Part shown: one piece after another, positions 1 through 5,402 of the stretch
Layout: the number at the start of each line of letters is the position of its first letter
How positions within the stretch are numbered: position 1 is the stretch's first letter
DNA from: a virus
Virus record (IMG/VR): IMGVR_UViG_3300022602_001772
Coordinates: 1-35,091 of that record
DNA length: 35,091 nucleotides
Direction: 5' to 3' (one strand)
The notes under the pieces: generated by a model
Databases searched by the model: none
What the model was told of the DNA's origin: nothing
What the model saw: the letters and a program-made list of their open reading frames with translations, nothing else
Made by a program: the position numbers and the translations under genes

Positions 1-30
1 TCGTTGGTTCGAGCCCAACCCAGGGAGCCA
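1..30 (+). tRNA. tRNA 3' fragment cut by the window edge
   Basis: The T stem-loop (GTTGG, loop TTCGAGC, CCAAC) is followed by the 3' acceptor strand, discriminator G and an encoded CCA ending at 30. The anticodon lies outside the window, so the isotype cannot be given. Confidence 0.85.
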
Positions 31-36
31 AATAAT

Positions 37-126
37 GGAAGTGTGGCAGAGTCCGGTTTATTGCAGCAGTCTTGAAAACTGCCGACGAGAAATCGTCCGT
101 GAGTTCAAATCTCACCGCTTCCGCCA
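37..126 (+). tRNA. tRNA-Ser(UGA)
   Basis: The acceptor strands GGAAGTG and CGCTTCC pair over 7 bp, with discriminator G and encoded CCA. The anticodon loop CTTGAAA gives UGA. The long variable arm (GACGAGAAATCGTC) is typical of type II serine tRNAs. Confidence 0.95.
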
Positions 127-252
127 ATCAATACTTGCTGAATAGCTACACTGGAACACCGAAATACTTGTCAATGTCGACCATGTACAAGGACCGGCCA
201 GGAAGAGAAGGGCTACCGTGAATTCAAGCGTCACAGCAAGTACCAAACAAAT
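127..252 (+). ncRNA. possible structured RNA between tRNA genes
   Basis: This 126-base gap between tRNA-Ser and tRNA-Trp has no ORF. A 9-bp perfect inverted repeat, TACTTGCTG (132-140) with CAGCAAGTA (234-242), would close a 111-nt element. Shorter self-complementary segments such as CCGGCC lie inside. The gap is too long for a tRNA spacer and shows no recognisable T-arm, so it is not an obvious decayed tRNA. T4 encodes two stable RNAs of unknown function in its tRNA cluster, so a comparable small RNA is plausible but unproven. Confidence 0.3.
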
Positions 253-326
253 GTCTCCCTAGTGTAATGGCAGCATACCAGTCTCCAAAACTGTTGGTCG
301 GGGTTCAAATCCCTGGGGGGATGCCA
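253..326 (+). tRNA. tRNA-Trp(CCA)
   Basis: The acceptor pair GTCTCCC/GGGGGAT contains two G-U pairs. The anticodon loop TCTCCAAAA gives CCA. The T loop is TTCAAAT, the discriminator is G and CCA is encoded. Confidence 0.93.
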
Positions 327-336
327 AGATTAAATT

Positions 337-423
337 GCGAGTGTGGTGAAATAGGTAGACACAACAGACTTAAAATCTGTCGCTCGAAAGGGCATGCCGG
401 TTCGATTCCGGCCATTCGCACCA
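337..423 (+). tRNA. tRNA-Leu(UAA)
   Basis: The acceptor starts GCGAGTG and ends CATTCGC, discriminator A, encoded CCA. The anticodon loop ACTTAAAAT gives UAA. A long variable arm (CGCTCGAAAGGGCA) marks a type II leucine tRNA. Confidence 0.95.
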
Positions 424-453
424 ATGAGTAGTGATAAGTAAAATACCGAACAA

Positions 454-543
454 GGAGCGGTGGCCGAACGGTAAGGCAGCGGATTGCTAATCCGTACAAC
501 GCTTAATCGCGTTGACTGGGTTCGACTCCCAGTCGCTCCGCCA
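454..543 (+). tRNA. tRNA-Ser(GCU)
   Basis: The acceptor is GGAGCGG paired with TCGCTCC, discriminator G, encoded CCA. The anticodon loop TTGCTAA gives GCU. The long variable arm (AACGCTTAATCGCGTT) fits serine. Together with tRNA-Ser(UGA) the array covers both serine codon boxes. Confidence 0.95.
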
Positions 544-563
544 ATTTTTATAAAAGGTAAGAT

Positions 564-785
564 ATGTTAAAACCAGGTAAGACGTTTAAATTGAGCAAAA
601 CAACCAAACGCATGATTGCTTTGATGAAAGGTAGCACAGCAGAACAACGCAACCAATTCAAGCACATGATGATTGATGCTCAATTGTGTAGTGAGATTGT
701 TATTAAAACAGAAAAGAAAGATCGCCAGCCGCGTGGCACCAGTAACTATACGGTTACTGAAACAAGCGCAGTTAGCGTAGAGTAA
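564..785 (+). CDS. small basic protein of unknown function
   Basis: A 73-residue protein encoded between tRNA-Ser(GCU) and tRNA-Ala, with an AAAGG ribosome-binding site just upstream of the ATG. The first 50 residues are rich in Lys, Met and Gln; the C-terminal part is Thr/Ser/Val-rich. No catalytic motif, membrane segment or signal peptide is visible. It sits inside the tRNA transcript and would be co-transcribed with the tRNAs. I do not recognise the family. The good RBS and the tight fit between tRNA genes support it being real. Confidence 0.6.
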   Translation: MLKPGKTFKLSKTTKRMIALMKGSTAEQRNQFKHMMIDAQLCSEIVIKTEKKDRQPRGTSNYTVTETSAVSVE

Positions 786-791
786 GAATTT

Positions 792-867
792 GGGGGATTA
801 GCTCATTTGGGAGAGCATCGGCTTTGCAAGCCGGGGGTGATCGGTTCGAGCCCGATATCCTCCACCA
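792..867 (+). tRNA. tRNA-Ala(UGC)
   Basis: The acceptor GGGGGAT pairs with ATCCTCC (one G-U). The anticodon loop TTTGCAA gives UGC. The T loop is TTCGAGC, the discriminator is A and CCA is encoded. Confidence 0.95.
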
Positions 868-873
868 AAATTT

Positions 874-949
874 GCCCCTTTAGCTCATCCGGTAGAGCAA
901 TGGTTTTGTAAACCATAGGTGGTCTGTTCGAGTCAGACAGGGGGCACCA
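874..949 (+). tRNA. tRNA-Thr(UGU)
   Basis: The acceptor GCCCCTT pairs with AGGGGGC, discriminator A, encoded CCA. The anticodon loop TTTGTAA gives UGU. It begins six bases after tRNA-Ala. Confidence 0.95.
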
Positions 950-1258
950 AGTCCCGGTTTACACTTTTACGTTAATACAAAGTGGGTGAGGCAAGAGACC
1001 AGAGTTGCCAGGTGCTTATGATCTACCTTAGAGTCCCTCATTCGGGAGCCTGAAGAAATCATAGGGCAGAGCATTAACTGTCCAAATACATAAACATGCG
1101 GTACGGATACCAAGCCCAGTCTAGGGTTGTCGGGAGGCAGTAGCTAGACACTTTATTAAAACATATTAGAATCTGTAAAAAGATCAGGTTTGGTATCCCA
1201 GTCACTGCGTTCGGCATAGCCCGCATACTTAATACACCTTAATATGTTTTAATAAAGT
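950..1258 (+). ncRNA. candidate structured RNA of about 300 nt in the tRNA array
   Basis: This 309-base gap between tRNA-Thr and tRNA-Gly has no convincing ORF but many paired segments. Successive hairpins are 962-967/979-984 (CACTTT/AAAGTG), 990-994/1005-1009 (GGCAA/TTGCC), 1018-1022/1058-1062 (ATGAT/ATCAT) enclosing 1034-1037/1044-1047, and 1064-1069/1078-1083. A 12-bp helix can form between 1105-1116 and 1187-1198 with one G-U, enclosing hairpin 1119-1124/1144-1149. A 20-bp perfect inverted repeat pairs 1149-1168 with 1240-1259, and this crosses the 12-bp helix like a pseudoknot. I see no tmRNA, RNase P, 4.5S or group I intron core motifs. The orientation is assumed from the flanking tRNAs. 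Confidence 0.5.
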
Positions 1259-1259
1259 G
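1149..1259. repeat. 20-bp perfect inverted repeat with 71-nt loop
   Basis: The arms at 1149-1168 and 1240-1259 are exact reverse complements (left arm CACTTTATTAAAACATATTA). The right arm ends on the first base of tRNA-Gly. The arms are AT-rich and have no poly-T tail, so a simple terminator is unlikely. It may be a long RNA helix, a processing signal or a DNA site. Confidence 0.85.
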
Positions 1260-1332
1260 CGGGATTCGTAAAATGGCATTACCTCAGTTTTCCAAACTGA
1301 AGTCAGGAGTTCGATTCTCCTATCCCGCTCCA
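1259..1332 (+). tRNA. tRNA-Gly(UCC)
   Basis: The acceptor GCGGGAT pairs with ATCCCGC, discriminator T, encoded CCA. The anticodon loop TTTCCAA gives UCC. Its first base is also the last base of the upstream inverted repeat. Confidence 0.94.
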
Positions 1333-1339
1333 GTATAAA

Positions 1340-1418
1340 CCGAGTGTAGGAAAGTCTGGTTTAATCCGCCTGCTTTGGGAGCAGGAGATCGAAGGTTCGA
1401 ATCCTTCTACTCGGACCA
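1340..1418 (+). tRNA. tRNA-Pro(UGG)
   Basis: The acceptor CCGAGTG pairs with TACTCGG (one G-U), discriminator A, encoded CCA. The anticodon loop TTTGGGA gives UGG. The T loop is TTCGAAT. Confidence 0.94.
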
Positions 1419-1438
1419 ATTTTAAAAGAGGAAAACAA

Positions 1439-1699
1439 ATGAAAGCAAGTCATATTTTAGTAGATACATTAGATCAAGCACAGGCAATCTTGTCTGAAGC
1501 AAACGCACTGAATTTTGGACAACTAGCACAGCAACACAGCAAATGCCCAAGTAAGGCACGTGGTGGTGATCTTGGAGACTTTGGTCCTGGACAAATGGTT
1601 AAACCATTCGAGGACGCTACCCAAGCAACACCAGTTGGTGCAATCAGCCAGCCTGTACAAACTCAGTTTGGCTTTCATTTAATTCATCGCACAGGATGA
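1439..1699 (+). CDS. ppiC: parvulin-type peptidyl-prolyl cis-trans isomerase
   Basis: An 86-residue single-domain parvulin that would catalyse cis-trans isomerisation of Xaa-Pro bonds in the cytoplasm; no signal peptide is seen. Family hallmarks are the opening ASHILV strand, an FGQLA.QHS.CPS segment, RGGDLGDFGPGQMVKPFEDA in the middle and TQFGFHLI at the end. This is close to the whole length of E. coli PpiC (about 93 residues), so it is complete rather than a domain of a SurA/PrsA-type protein. An AGAGGA ribosome-binding site precedes the ATG. Its stop overlaps the start of the next oxygenase gene (ATGA), so the two are translationally coupled. Assignment to parvulins is secure. The substrate is unknown; a phage protein or the coupled oxygenase is possible. 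Confidence 0.93.
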   Translation: MKASHILVDTLDQAQAILSEANALNFGQLAQQHSKCPSKARGGDLGDFGPGQMVKPFEDATQATPVGAISQPVQTQFGFHLIHRTG

Positions 1700-2256
1700 T
1701 AATCGATTCAAACGATCTTTGTCGCAAGTACGACTATAGTAGTTTAATCACACAGGCGGAAGTTGATTCGTCGATAGATACTATTAAGTCGTTGATTGAT
1801 AACGGACATTATTTTACTAATAGTCCTCCTTATCAGACAAATCAAAATTTGTTTCAGCGTCAAGAACCTATATGGTTAAAATATCGAATGACATTTTTAA
1901 CTAGTGTATTTTTGTATTTAGGCAGTGAACGTAGAGTCAGTAATATGCAGGCTTGGTCGTTTATGACTAATTTGAGTACTGTAGAAGACAGAGACAAATA
2001 TTGGCATCACCATAATAAGCATAGTGGTAAAAGCATGAGCGGTATCATGTATTTGCGTATTCCGGATGATGTCGAAGATTTTGATACTTGCGGAACTGAA
2101 ATGGCTCCAAATGGTCCTGAAGCAGATGGCAAGTTTTTTGTTCGTCCAAACTACTTTACATGGATGATATATCCTAGTACAATGTGGCATAGGCCCGGTA
2201 TTGTACAAAGTGGCAAGTATAGATTTATACTTGCCGCAGATATCGATTATGAATAA
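1696..2256 (+). CDS. 2OG-Fe(II) oxygenase (PF13759-like)
   Basis: A 186-residue protein resembling the small 2-oxoglutarate/Fe(II) oxygenases common in marine phages. The double-stranded beta-helix core is visible as WHHHNKHS (H104, H106) followed by SGIMYLRIP, then WMIYPSTMWHRPG with the distal iron ligand H165, and R176 in KYRFILA for 2-oxoglutarate. The first half resembles no catalytic motif and probably forms the supporting helices. The start codon overlaps the stop of the parvulin gene (ATGA). It is separated by 20 kb of coordinates from most other oxygenases of the window and lies in the tRNA region. Its substrate (protein side chain, nucleotide or small molecule) cannot be read from the sequence. 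Confidence 0.75.
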   Translation: MIIDSNDLCRKYDYSSLITQAEVDSSIDTIKSLIDNGHYFTNSPPYQTNQNLFQRQEPIWLKYRMTFLTSVFLYLGSERRVSNMQAWSFMTNLSTVEDRDKYWHHHNKHSGKSMSGIMYLRIPDDVEDFDTCGTEMAPNGPEADGKFFVRPNYFTWMIYPSTMWHRPGIVQSGKYRFILAADIDYE

Positions 2257-2261
2257 TTTAT

Positions 2262-2335
2262 CGCGGGATGGAGAAATAGAATCTCGAGAGTCTCATAAGC
2301 TCTAGTTGGGGGTGCGATTCCCTCTCCCGCAACCA
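2262..2335 (+). tRNA. initiator-like tRNA-fMet(CAU)
   Basis: The anticodon loop CTCATAA gives CAU. The acceptor strands CGCGGGA and TCCCGCA pair except for C1:A72, the mismatch that defines bacterial initiator tRNA, and the 3' end CCCGCAACCA matches that of E. coli initiator tRNA. A11:U24 in the D stem also fits an initiator. The anticodon stem (AGAGT/GCTCT) lacks the three consecutive G-C pairs that normally direct initiator tRNA to the ribosomal P site. It is therefore initiator-like with one missing hallmark. Confidence 0.88.
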
Positions 2336-2341
2336 ATTGAG

Positions 2342-2370
2342 TTGACTTACTAGTCAGTAAGTTGTATAAT
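2342..2370 (+). promoter_or_regulatory. sigma-70 promoter with palindromic spacer
   Basis: TTGACT (2342-2347), a 17-base spacer and a perfect TATAAT (2365-2370) lie 21 bases before the omega-like gene. The spacer region holds an inverted repeat, ACTTACT (2345-2351) and AGTAAGT (2356-2362), which could be a repressor site. A transcript would start near 2377, and AAAGGA precedes the ATG at 2391. Confidence 0.85.
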
Positions 2371-2390
2371 ACAATTTTAAAGGAAATACT

Positions 2391-2669
2391 ATGCCACAAT
2401 ATGTAAGTCGCGGTACTGAAATTGACACTGAAAAATGTGTTGAACTATCGGGCGGTAATCGATTTAATCTTGTTATCATGGCATCTGCTCGTGCGAGAGA
2501 AATCCGTAGGCAACATGCCAGCAGTCAAAAATTCGAGCATGTTCATACCACAGTAAGCGCCTTACTTGATTTCCAATCAGGCGAGTATGGTCCAGAATAC
2601 ATGAAAAAAGTTCGATTTGATACACCTAGAGATAGGGCCATCGATCGTCAAGCAAAATATAACCGATAA
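2391..2669 (+). CDS. rpoZ: RNA polymerase omega subunit homologue
   Basis: A 92-residue protein matching bacterial RpoZ. Omega is the small RNA polymerase subunit that clamps the beta-prime C-terminus and aids assembly. Residues 22-38 (GNRFNLVIMASARAREI) match the signature NRFDLVLVAARRARQ of bacterial omega. Residues 52-64 (HTTVSALLDFQSG) match the TTV.AL.EI..G helix. The length equals that of cellular omega. Residues 65-92 are charged and diverge. It is driven by its own sigma-70 promoter with a possible operator and is not part of an rpoZ-spoT or gmk operon as in bacteria. As inference, it may enter host RNA polymerase and adapt it to phage factors. It could instead be a simple host-derived paralogue. 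Confidence 0.85.
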   Translation: MPQYVSRGTEIDTEKCVELSGGNRFNLVIMASARAREIRRQHASSQKFEHVHTTVSALLDFQSGEYGPEYMKKVRFDTPRDRAIDRQAKYNR

Positions 2670-2678
2670 GAATATAAA

Positions 2679-2752
2679 GCCTCGGTAGTTTAATGGTAGA
2701 ACGCCATCCTTACACGGTGGATACGGGAGTTCAATTCTCCAACGAGGTACCA
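2679..2752 (+). tRNA. tRNA-Val(UAC)
   Basis: The acceptor GCCTCGG pairs with ACGAGGT, except for a G-U at the first pair and a G-A mismatch at the last. The anticodon loop CTTACAC gives UAC. The T arm has loop TTCAATT. CCA is encoded. Confidence 0.88.
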
Positions 2753-2757
2753 AATAC

Positions 2758-2835
2758 GCAACGGTGGCAGAGCGGCCCAATGCAACAGTCTGCAAAACTG
2801 TAAAACCGGGGGTTCAAATCCCTCCCGTTGCTCCA
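2758..2835 (+). tRNA. tRNA-Cys(GCA)
   Basis: The acceptor GCAACGG pairs with CCGTTGC, discriminator T, encoded CCA. The anticodon stem ACAGT/ACTGT encloses loop CTGCAAA, giving GCA. Confidence 0.94.
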
Positions 2836-2861
2836 AATTTGTTGTAGGAAAACAACATCGG

Positions 2862-2880
2862 CCCTGCTTGACAGGGTTTT
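2862..2880 (+). terminator. intrinsic terminator overlapping the next promoter
   Basis: CCCTG (2862-2866), a 5-base loop and CAGGG (2872-2876) are followed by TTTTGTTTT. This would end the tRNA transcript. A second small hairpin (GTTGT/ACAAC) lies just upstream. The loop and 3' arm contain the TTGACA -35 box of the following promoter. Confidence 0.65.
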
Positions 2881-2896
2881 GTTTTGATGCTATAAT
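2868..2896 (+). promoter_or_regulatory. consensus sigma-70 promoter
   Basis: TTGACA (2868-2873), 17 bases, TATAAT (2891-2896): a perfect consensus. It drives the small-gene operon that starts at 2927, where CAGGAG supplies the ribosome-binding site. It points to early transcription by unmodified host polymerase. Confidence 0.92.
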
Positions 2897-2926
2897 ATAC
2901 AAATACTAGCAAAACAGGAGCGAGAA

Positions 2927-3118
2927 ATGGCATTTAAAGTTTTAGGTAAGACACAAGACTTGTATCAAGGATACGGACCCTTGCCAAAATTGGAAGGCCC
3001 GTTTCTAGTCAATGGACGTATATTGTACTATGATCCACGAGAAGGCAAGTATTGGGATCCAAAGACTGATTTTTATGTTCCGCACGATGAATATTTTAGA
3101 TTGGTAGGTTTGCTGTGA
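2927..3118 (+). CDS. small protein of unknown function
   Basis: A 63-residue protein, first gene behind a perfect sigma-70 promoter with a CAGGAG ribosome-binding site. It is rich in aromatic residues and Gly/Pro (GYGPLPKLEGPF, RILYYDPREGKYWDP), suggesting a compact beta fold. There is no membrane segment or catalytic motif. The DPREGKYWDPKTDFYV stretch resembles a repeated Asp-Pro/aromatic pattern. Its stop overlaps the start of the GIY-YIG-like gene by four bases, so the two are coupled. I do not recognise the family. Confidence 0.75.
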   Translation: MAFKVLGKTQDLYQGYGPLPKLEGPFLVNGRILYYDPREGKYWDPKTDFYVPHDEYFRLVGLL

Positions 3119-3660
3119 TTGATCGAATTCGAGCTGTATTTGAGCAGTTGGGTTACGACTGGGTCGAGCCCTACTCAACTACCGAGGGAGCAATTAATAG
3201 AAGCGAAGTGGGCAACCACAGAGGCTTGTATTACATCTATCCCCGAGTGAATTTTTACTTTGGCAAGGCGGCAACTAATACTGTTATTAATCGTCACCAA
3301 ACGCATCGTCCTAAATTGGATTGTGATTTGGCCGCATTGTACAGCACACCGGTTGAAAAAGTGGAGCCAAAATGGATGTTCCCCGAAGGATGGAAAGAAG
3401 GCGTATGTAAATACATCATCGAAGGTGTGGAAGAAATTCCAAGTCACTACGTAAAGATTGGCAAAAAGCGTGTAGCACCAGGTGTGCTAGACTTTCCAGT
3501 GACGCATAAGGTAGATGTAGACTCACTAGAAGTACTAGTTTGGAATTTGGATCATTTGACCGCTGAACAAATTAGTCAAATTGAAGAAGCAGTAATTCCA
3601 GCTATTTGGCCTTACTGTAATAATGAAACGTATAGAAAAAGAAAACGAGAAAAGAATTGA
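3115..3660 (+). CDS. divergent GIY-YIG nuclease-like protein
   Basis: A 181-residue protein with a GIY-YIG-type domain. GLYYIY (37-42) stands for the GIY strand and FYFGKAA (47-53) for the YIG strand. The conserved Arg/His region is VINRHQTHRPKL (58-68). Near the C-terminus IEEAVIP (156-162) supplies the expected metal-binding Glu, followed by P166 and N169/N170 of the usual closing motif. The middle carries an insertion with no known motif, and the C-terminus is very basic (KRKREK), consistent with nucleic-acid binding. No extra DNA-recognition domain of a homing endonuclease is seen, and no intron lies nearby. It may be a free-standing nuclease used against host DNA or in repair. The fold call is moderately sure; the activity is inferred. 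Confidence 0.6.
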   Translation: MIDRIRAVFEQLGYDWVEPYSTTEGAINRSEVGNHRGLYYIYPRVNFYFGKAATNTVINRHQTHRPKLDCDLAALYSTPVEKVEPKWMFPEGWKEGVCKYIIEGVEEIPSHYVKIGKKRVAPGVLDFPVTHKVDVDSLEVLVWNLDHLTAEQISQIEEAVIPAIWPYCNNETYRKRKREKN

Positions 3661-3857
3661 TAGAAGTAATTTATGACAATAAGTCAAATGAGTTTGAAGA
3701 CCTAACCCAAGCAATGACATGGGCTAAGGTATTAGGTGAGTTTGTTACTATTAAAATTAATGGTATGGAACTTGTAGGACGTTTTGGTGCTGATAGCATT
3801 ATAGACGGTAAGTGTCCAGACGGTGTTGAATATAGTTGGAAGAAACGGAGACTTTAA
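3657..3857 (+). CDS. small acidic protein of unknown function
   Basis: A 66-residue protein whose ATG overlaps the stop of the nuclease-like gene. An N-terminal helix (FEDLTQAMTWAKVLG) is followed by short beta strands (FVTIKING, ELVGRFGAD). No known motif or membrane segment is present. Tight overlap on both sides (ATGA at the start, TAATG at the end) supports it as a real member of the early operon. I do not recognise it. Confidence 0.7.
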   Translation: MIEVIYDNKSNEFEDLTQAMTWAKVLGEFVTIKINGMELVGRFGADSIIDGKCPDGVEYSWKKRRL

Positions 3858-4171
3858 TGGAAAAGTTAATACGTGATGGAAAAGTAGCAGTAATTTATAG
3901 CCCAGGGTTTGGTGCTGGCTGGTACACTTGGAATCAAACCGAGTACGGGGATGAAATGATTTTTGATCCTGTGCTGGCTGCCTATGTCGATGAAGGCAAA
4001 ATGGACGAAGCTCAAAGCTATGTCTCTATGCGTTTTCCAGAAGCATACAGAGGCGGTGTAGAAGATTTGGCTGTACAATGGATTCCAGTAGGAACAGCCT
4101 TTCGTATCCACGAGTATGATGGAAACGAAAGTATTGAAGTTAAAGAAGAAATGGATTGGGTAGTAGCATGA
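3857..4171 (+). CDS. conserved phage-type protein of unknown function
   Basis: A 104-residue protein. I chose the ATG at 3857 because it overlaps the previous stop (TAATG) and has GGAG seven bases upstream; a more upstream in-frame ATG at 3836 has no such support. The opening LIRDGKVAVIYSPGFGAGWYTWN resembles a widespread phage protein of unknown role. The rest contains an acidic helix and a beta segment (VQWIPVGTAFRIHEYDG). There is no catalytic signature. It couples to the next gene by ATGA. Confidence 0.75.
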   Translation: MEKLIRDGKVAVIYSPGFGAGWYTWNQTEYGDEMIFDPVLAAYVDEGKMDEAQSYVSMRFPEAYRGGVEDLAVQWIPVGTAFRIHEYDGNESIEVKEEMDWVVA

Positions 4172-4515
4172 GCTTAGATGTAGATTTAATGGTCACTCAA
4201 CCCACTAGTGTGTACAGCGCAAACATTACACACAATTTGGGTCGGATGGCTCAAGAGGTAAAAGTAGGTATAGGTGCTAAGATAGACCTGTACACTATTT
4301 TGTGGCGTCCTGAAGAACTTAATTTTAAGTTTGCCAGGCACATCGCAGACTTGTTGGACGAGGGCTGGAATATACTGTTAAGTGATCCAGAGAAGTTCAA
4401 GAAGTTTAATCCTGAAAATGGATGGGGTAGCTACGAAGGACTTTGCGACTTTGTCTACAAATACCGTAACGCCTGTTGGGATAATCCTGACGCAGAATTG
4501 AGTATATCACGATGA
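4168..4515 (+). CDS. conserved phage-type protein of unknown function
   Basis: A 115-residue protein. The ATG at 4168 overlaps the preceding stop (ATGA) and is preferred over an upstream TTG. It begins with a DVDLMVTQPTSVYSANITHNLGRMA segment. Later it has LYTILWRPEEL, a helix (FARHIADLLDEGWNILL) and an aromatic C-terminus. It is predicted soluble with no enzymatic motif that I can name. Position and coupling place it in the early operon. Confidence 0.72.
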   Translation: MSLDVDLMVTQPTSVYSANITHNLGRMAQEVKVGIGAKIDLYTILWRPEELNFKFARHIADLLDEGWNILLSDPEKFKKFNPENGWGSYEGLCDFVYKYRNACWDNPDAELSISR

Positions 4516-4679
4516 AAATTAAATTTGATAAAGATACCATGCCCGATCATTTGTACAATACGCTGTTACAGCATTTTGTAAACGAAGCGGTTGGGCTAGG
4601 TGTGGAAGTAAATAAGTTTACCCAGTTTGATAATTGGGTAGTTGAATGTGAAGTGGATGTAAAAGAGTCAGTTCATTAA
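4512..4679 (+). CDS. very small protein of unknown function
   Basis: A 55-residue ORF starting with an ATGA overlap at 4512 and ending at TAA 4677-4679. The sequence begins MKIKFDKDTMPDHLYNTLL and has a beta-like end (NWVVECEVDV). Mixed charge, no motif. Coupling to the upstream gene and the 19-base gap before the strong ribosome-binding site of the next gene support translation. Unknown function. Confidence 0.6.
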   Translation: MKIKFDKDTMPDHLYNTLLQHFVNEAVGLGVEVNKFTQFDNWVVECEVDVKESVH

Positions 4680-4698
4680 CTTAAGAAAGGAGGCGAAT

Positions 4699-5304
4699 AT
4701 GCCAAGTGTATTCTTAGTAAGCGACACGCATTTTGGACATACTGGCGTATGTCGCTTTACACGTAACGATGGTGTTACAAAACTACGTCCATGGGACTCA
4801 GCTGATGAAATGGACGAAGCAATGGTTAAGGCGTGGAACGAACGGGTAAAACCCACTGACAAGGTCTATCATTTGGGCGATGTTGTCATTAATCGTAAAG
4901 CGTTAAAAATCTTATCAAGACTTAACGGCGACAAAGTTTTAATTCGTGGTAACCACGATATCTTTAGAGACGACGAATATCGTATGTACTTTAGAGAGCT
5001 TAGAGCTTATCATGTTATGAACGGTATGATCCTTAGCCATATTCCTGTTCACGCAGAAAGTCTTGGACGTTTTGGTGTTAACATTCACGGACACTTACAC
5101 GCAAATCGTGTTAAAAAAGCCCGTGGAGTAGATGCTAGAACTGGAGAAGTTTTATACAGCGATGAGAACGATGTTCGTTACCATTGCGTTTGCGTAGAAC
5201 AAACCCCAGACTTTGCGCCTATCTTGTTTGAAGATGTCATTAAGAACATCGAAGCAGAAGGCGGATCAGTAGGATTTAAGAACGGAAACGGTCCTACTAT
5301 GTAA
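4699..5304 (+). CDS. calcineurin-like metallophosphoesterase
   Basis: A 201-residue protein with the complete dinuclear-metal phosphoesterase motif set: SDTHFGH (D9, H11), LGD (D61), GNHD (N85, H86, D87), SHIP (H114) and HGHLH (130-134). The length and order match the small bacterial and phage phosphoesterases that act on phosphodiesters or phosphoproteins. It is cytoplasmic, with no signal peptide. An unusually strong Shine-Dalgarno sequence, AAGGAGG, sits seven bases before the ATG. It is the last gene of the early operon and is followed by a strong terminator. The substrate is unknown; roles in RNA end or nucleotide processing are known for relatives such as T4-type phosphatases. Confidence 0.9.
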   Translation: MPSVFLVSDTHFGHTGVCRFTRNDGVTKLRPWDSADEMDEAMVKAWNERVKPTDKVYHLGDVVINRKALKILSRLNGDKVLIRGNHDIFRDDEYRMYFRELRAYHVMNGMILSHIPVHAESLGRFGVNIHGHLHANRVKKARGVDARTGEVLYSDENDVRYHCVCVEQTPDFAPILFEDVIKNIEAEGGSVGFKNGNGPTM

Positions 5305-5319
5305 TAATAGTAGTACTTA

Positions 5320-5346
5320 AATAGGGCCGTAGGGCCCTATTTTTTT
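5320..5346 (+). terminator. strong intrinsic terminator
   Basis: AATAGGGCC (5320-5328), loop GTAG and GGCCCTATT (5333-5341) give a 9-bp GC-rich stem followed by a T run. It ends the early operon and separates it from the tail-fibre gene. Confidence 0.92.
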
Positions 5347-5369
5347 GGCTCAAGCTTCTGTCTGTAGAG

Positions 5370-5377
5370 AATAAATA
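5370..5377 (+). promoter_or_regulatory. T4-type late promoter octamer AATAAATA
   Basis: AATAAATA matches the T4 late consensus TATAAATA at seven of eight positions. The predicted start near 5383 gives a 20-base leader containing CGGAG before the ATG at 5403. It is the one octamer in the window with a conventional leader. Confidence 0.6.
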
Positions 5378-5402
5378 TACTATAGAATAACGGAGATAGC
5401 CC

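Noticed and set aside
305-499. Minus-strand ORF across tRNA genes
   Set aside because: It reads through tRNA-Leu and tRNA-Ser in antisense. The same holds for ORFs at 2577-2795, 2690-2902 and 31757-32140. These are by-products of tRNA sequence.
950-1258. Group I intron, tmRNA or RNase P RNA
   Set aside because: Both flanking tRNAs are complete, and I found no group I core elements, tmRNA-type ends or RNase P conserved loops.
1149-1259. Inverted repeat as insertion-sequence ends
   Set aside because: The 71-base interior has no transposase, and no target-site duplication is seen.
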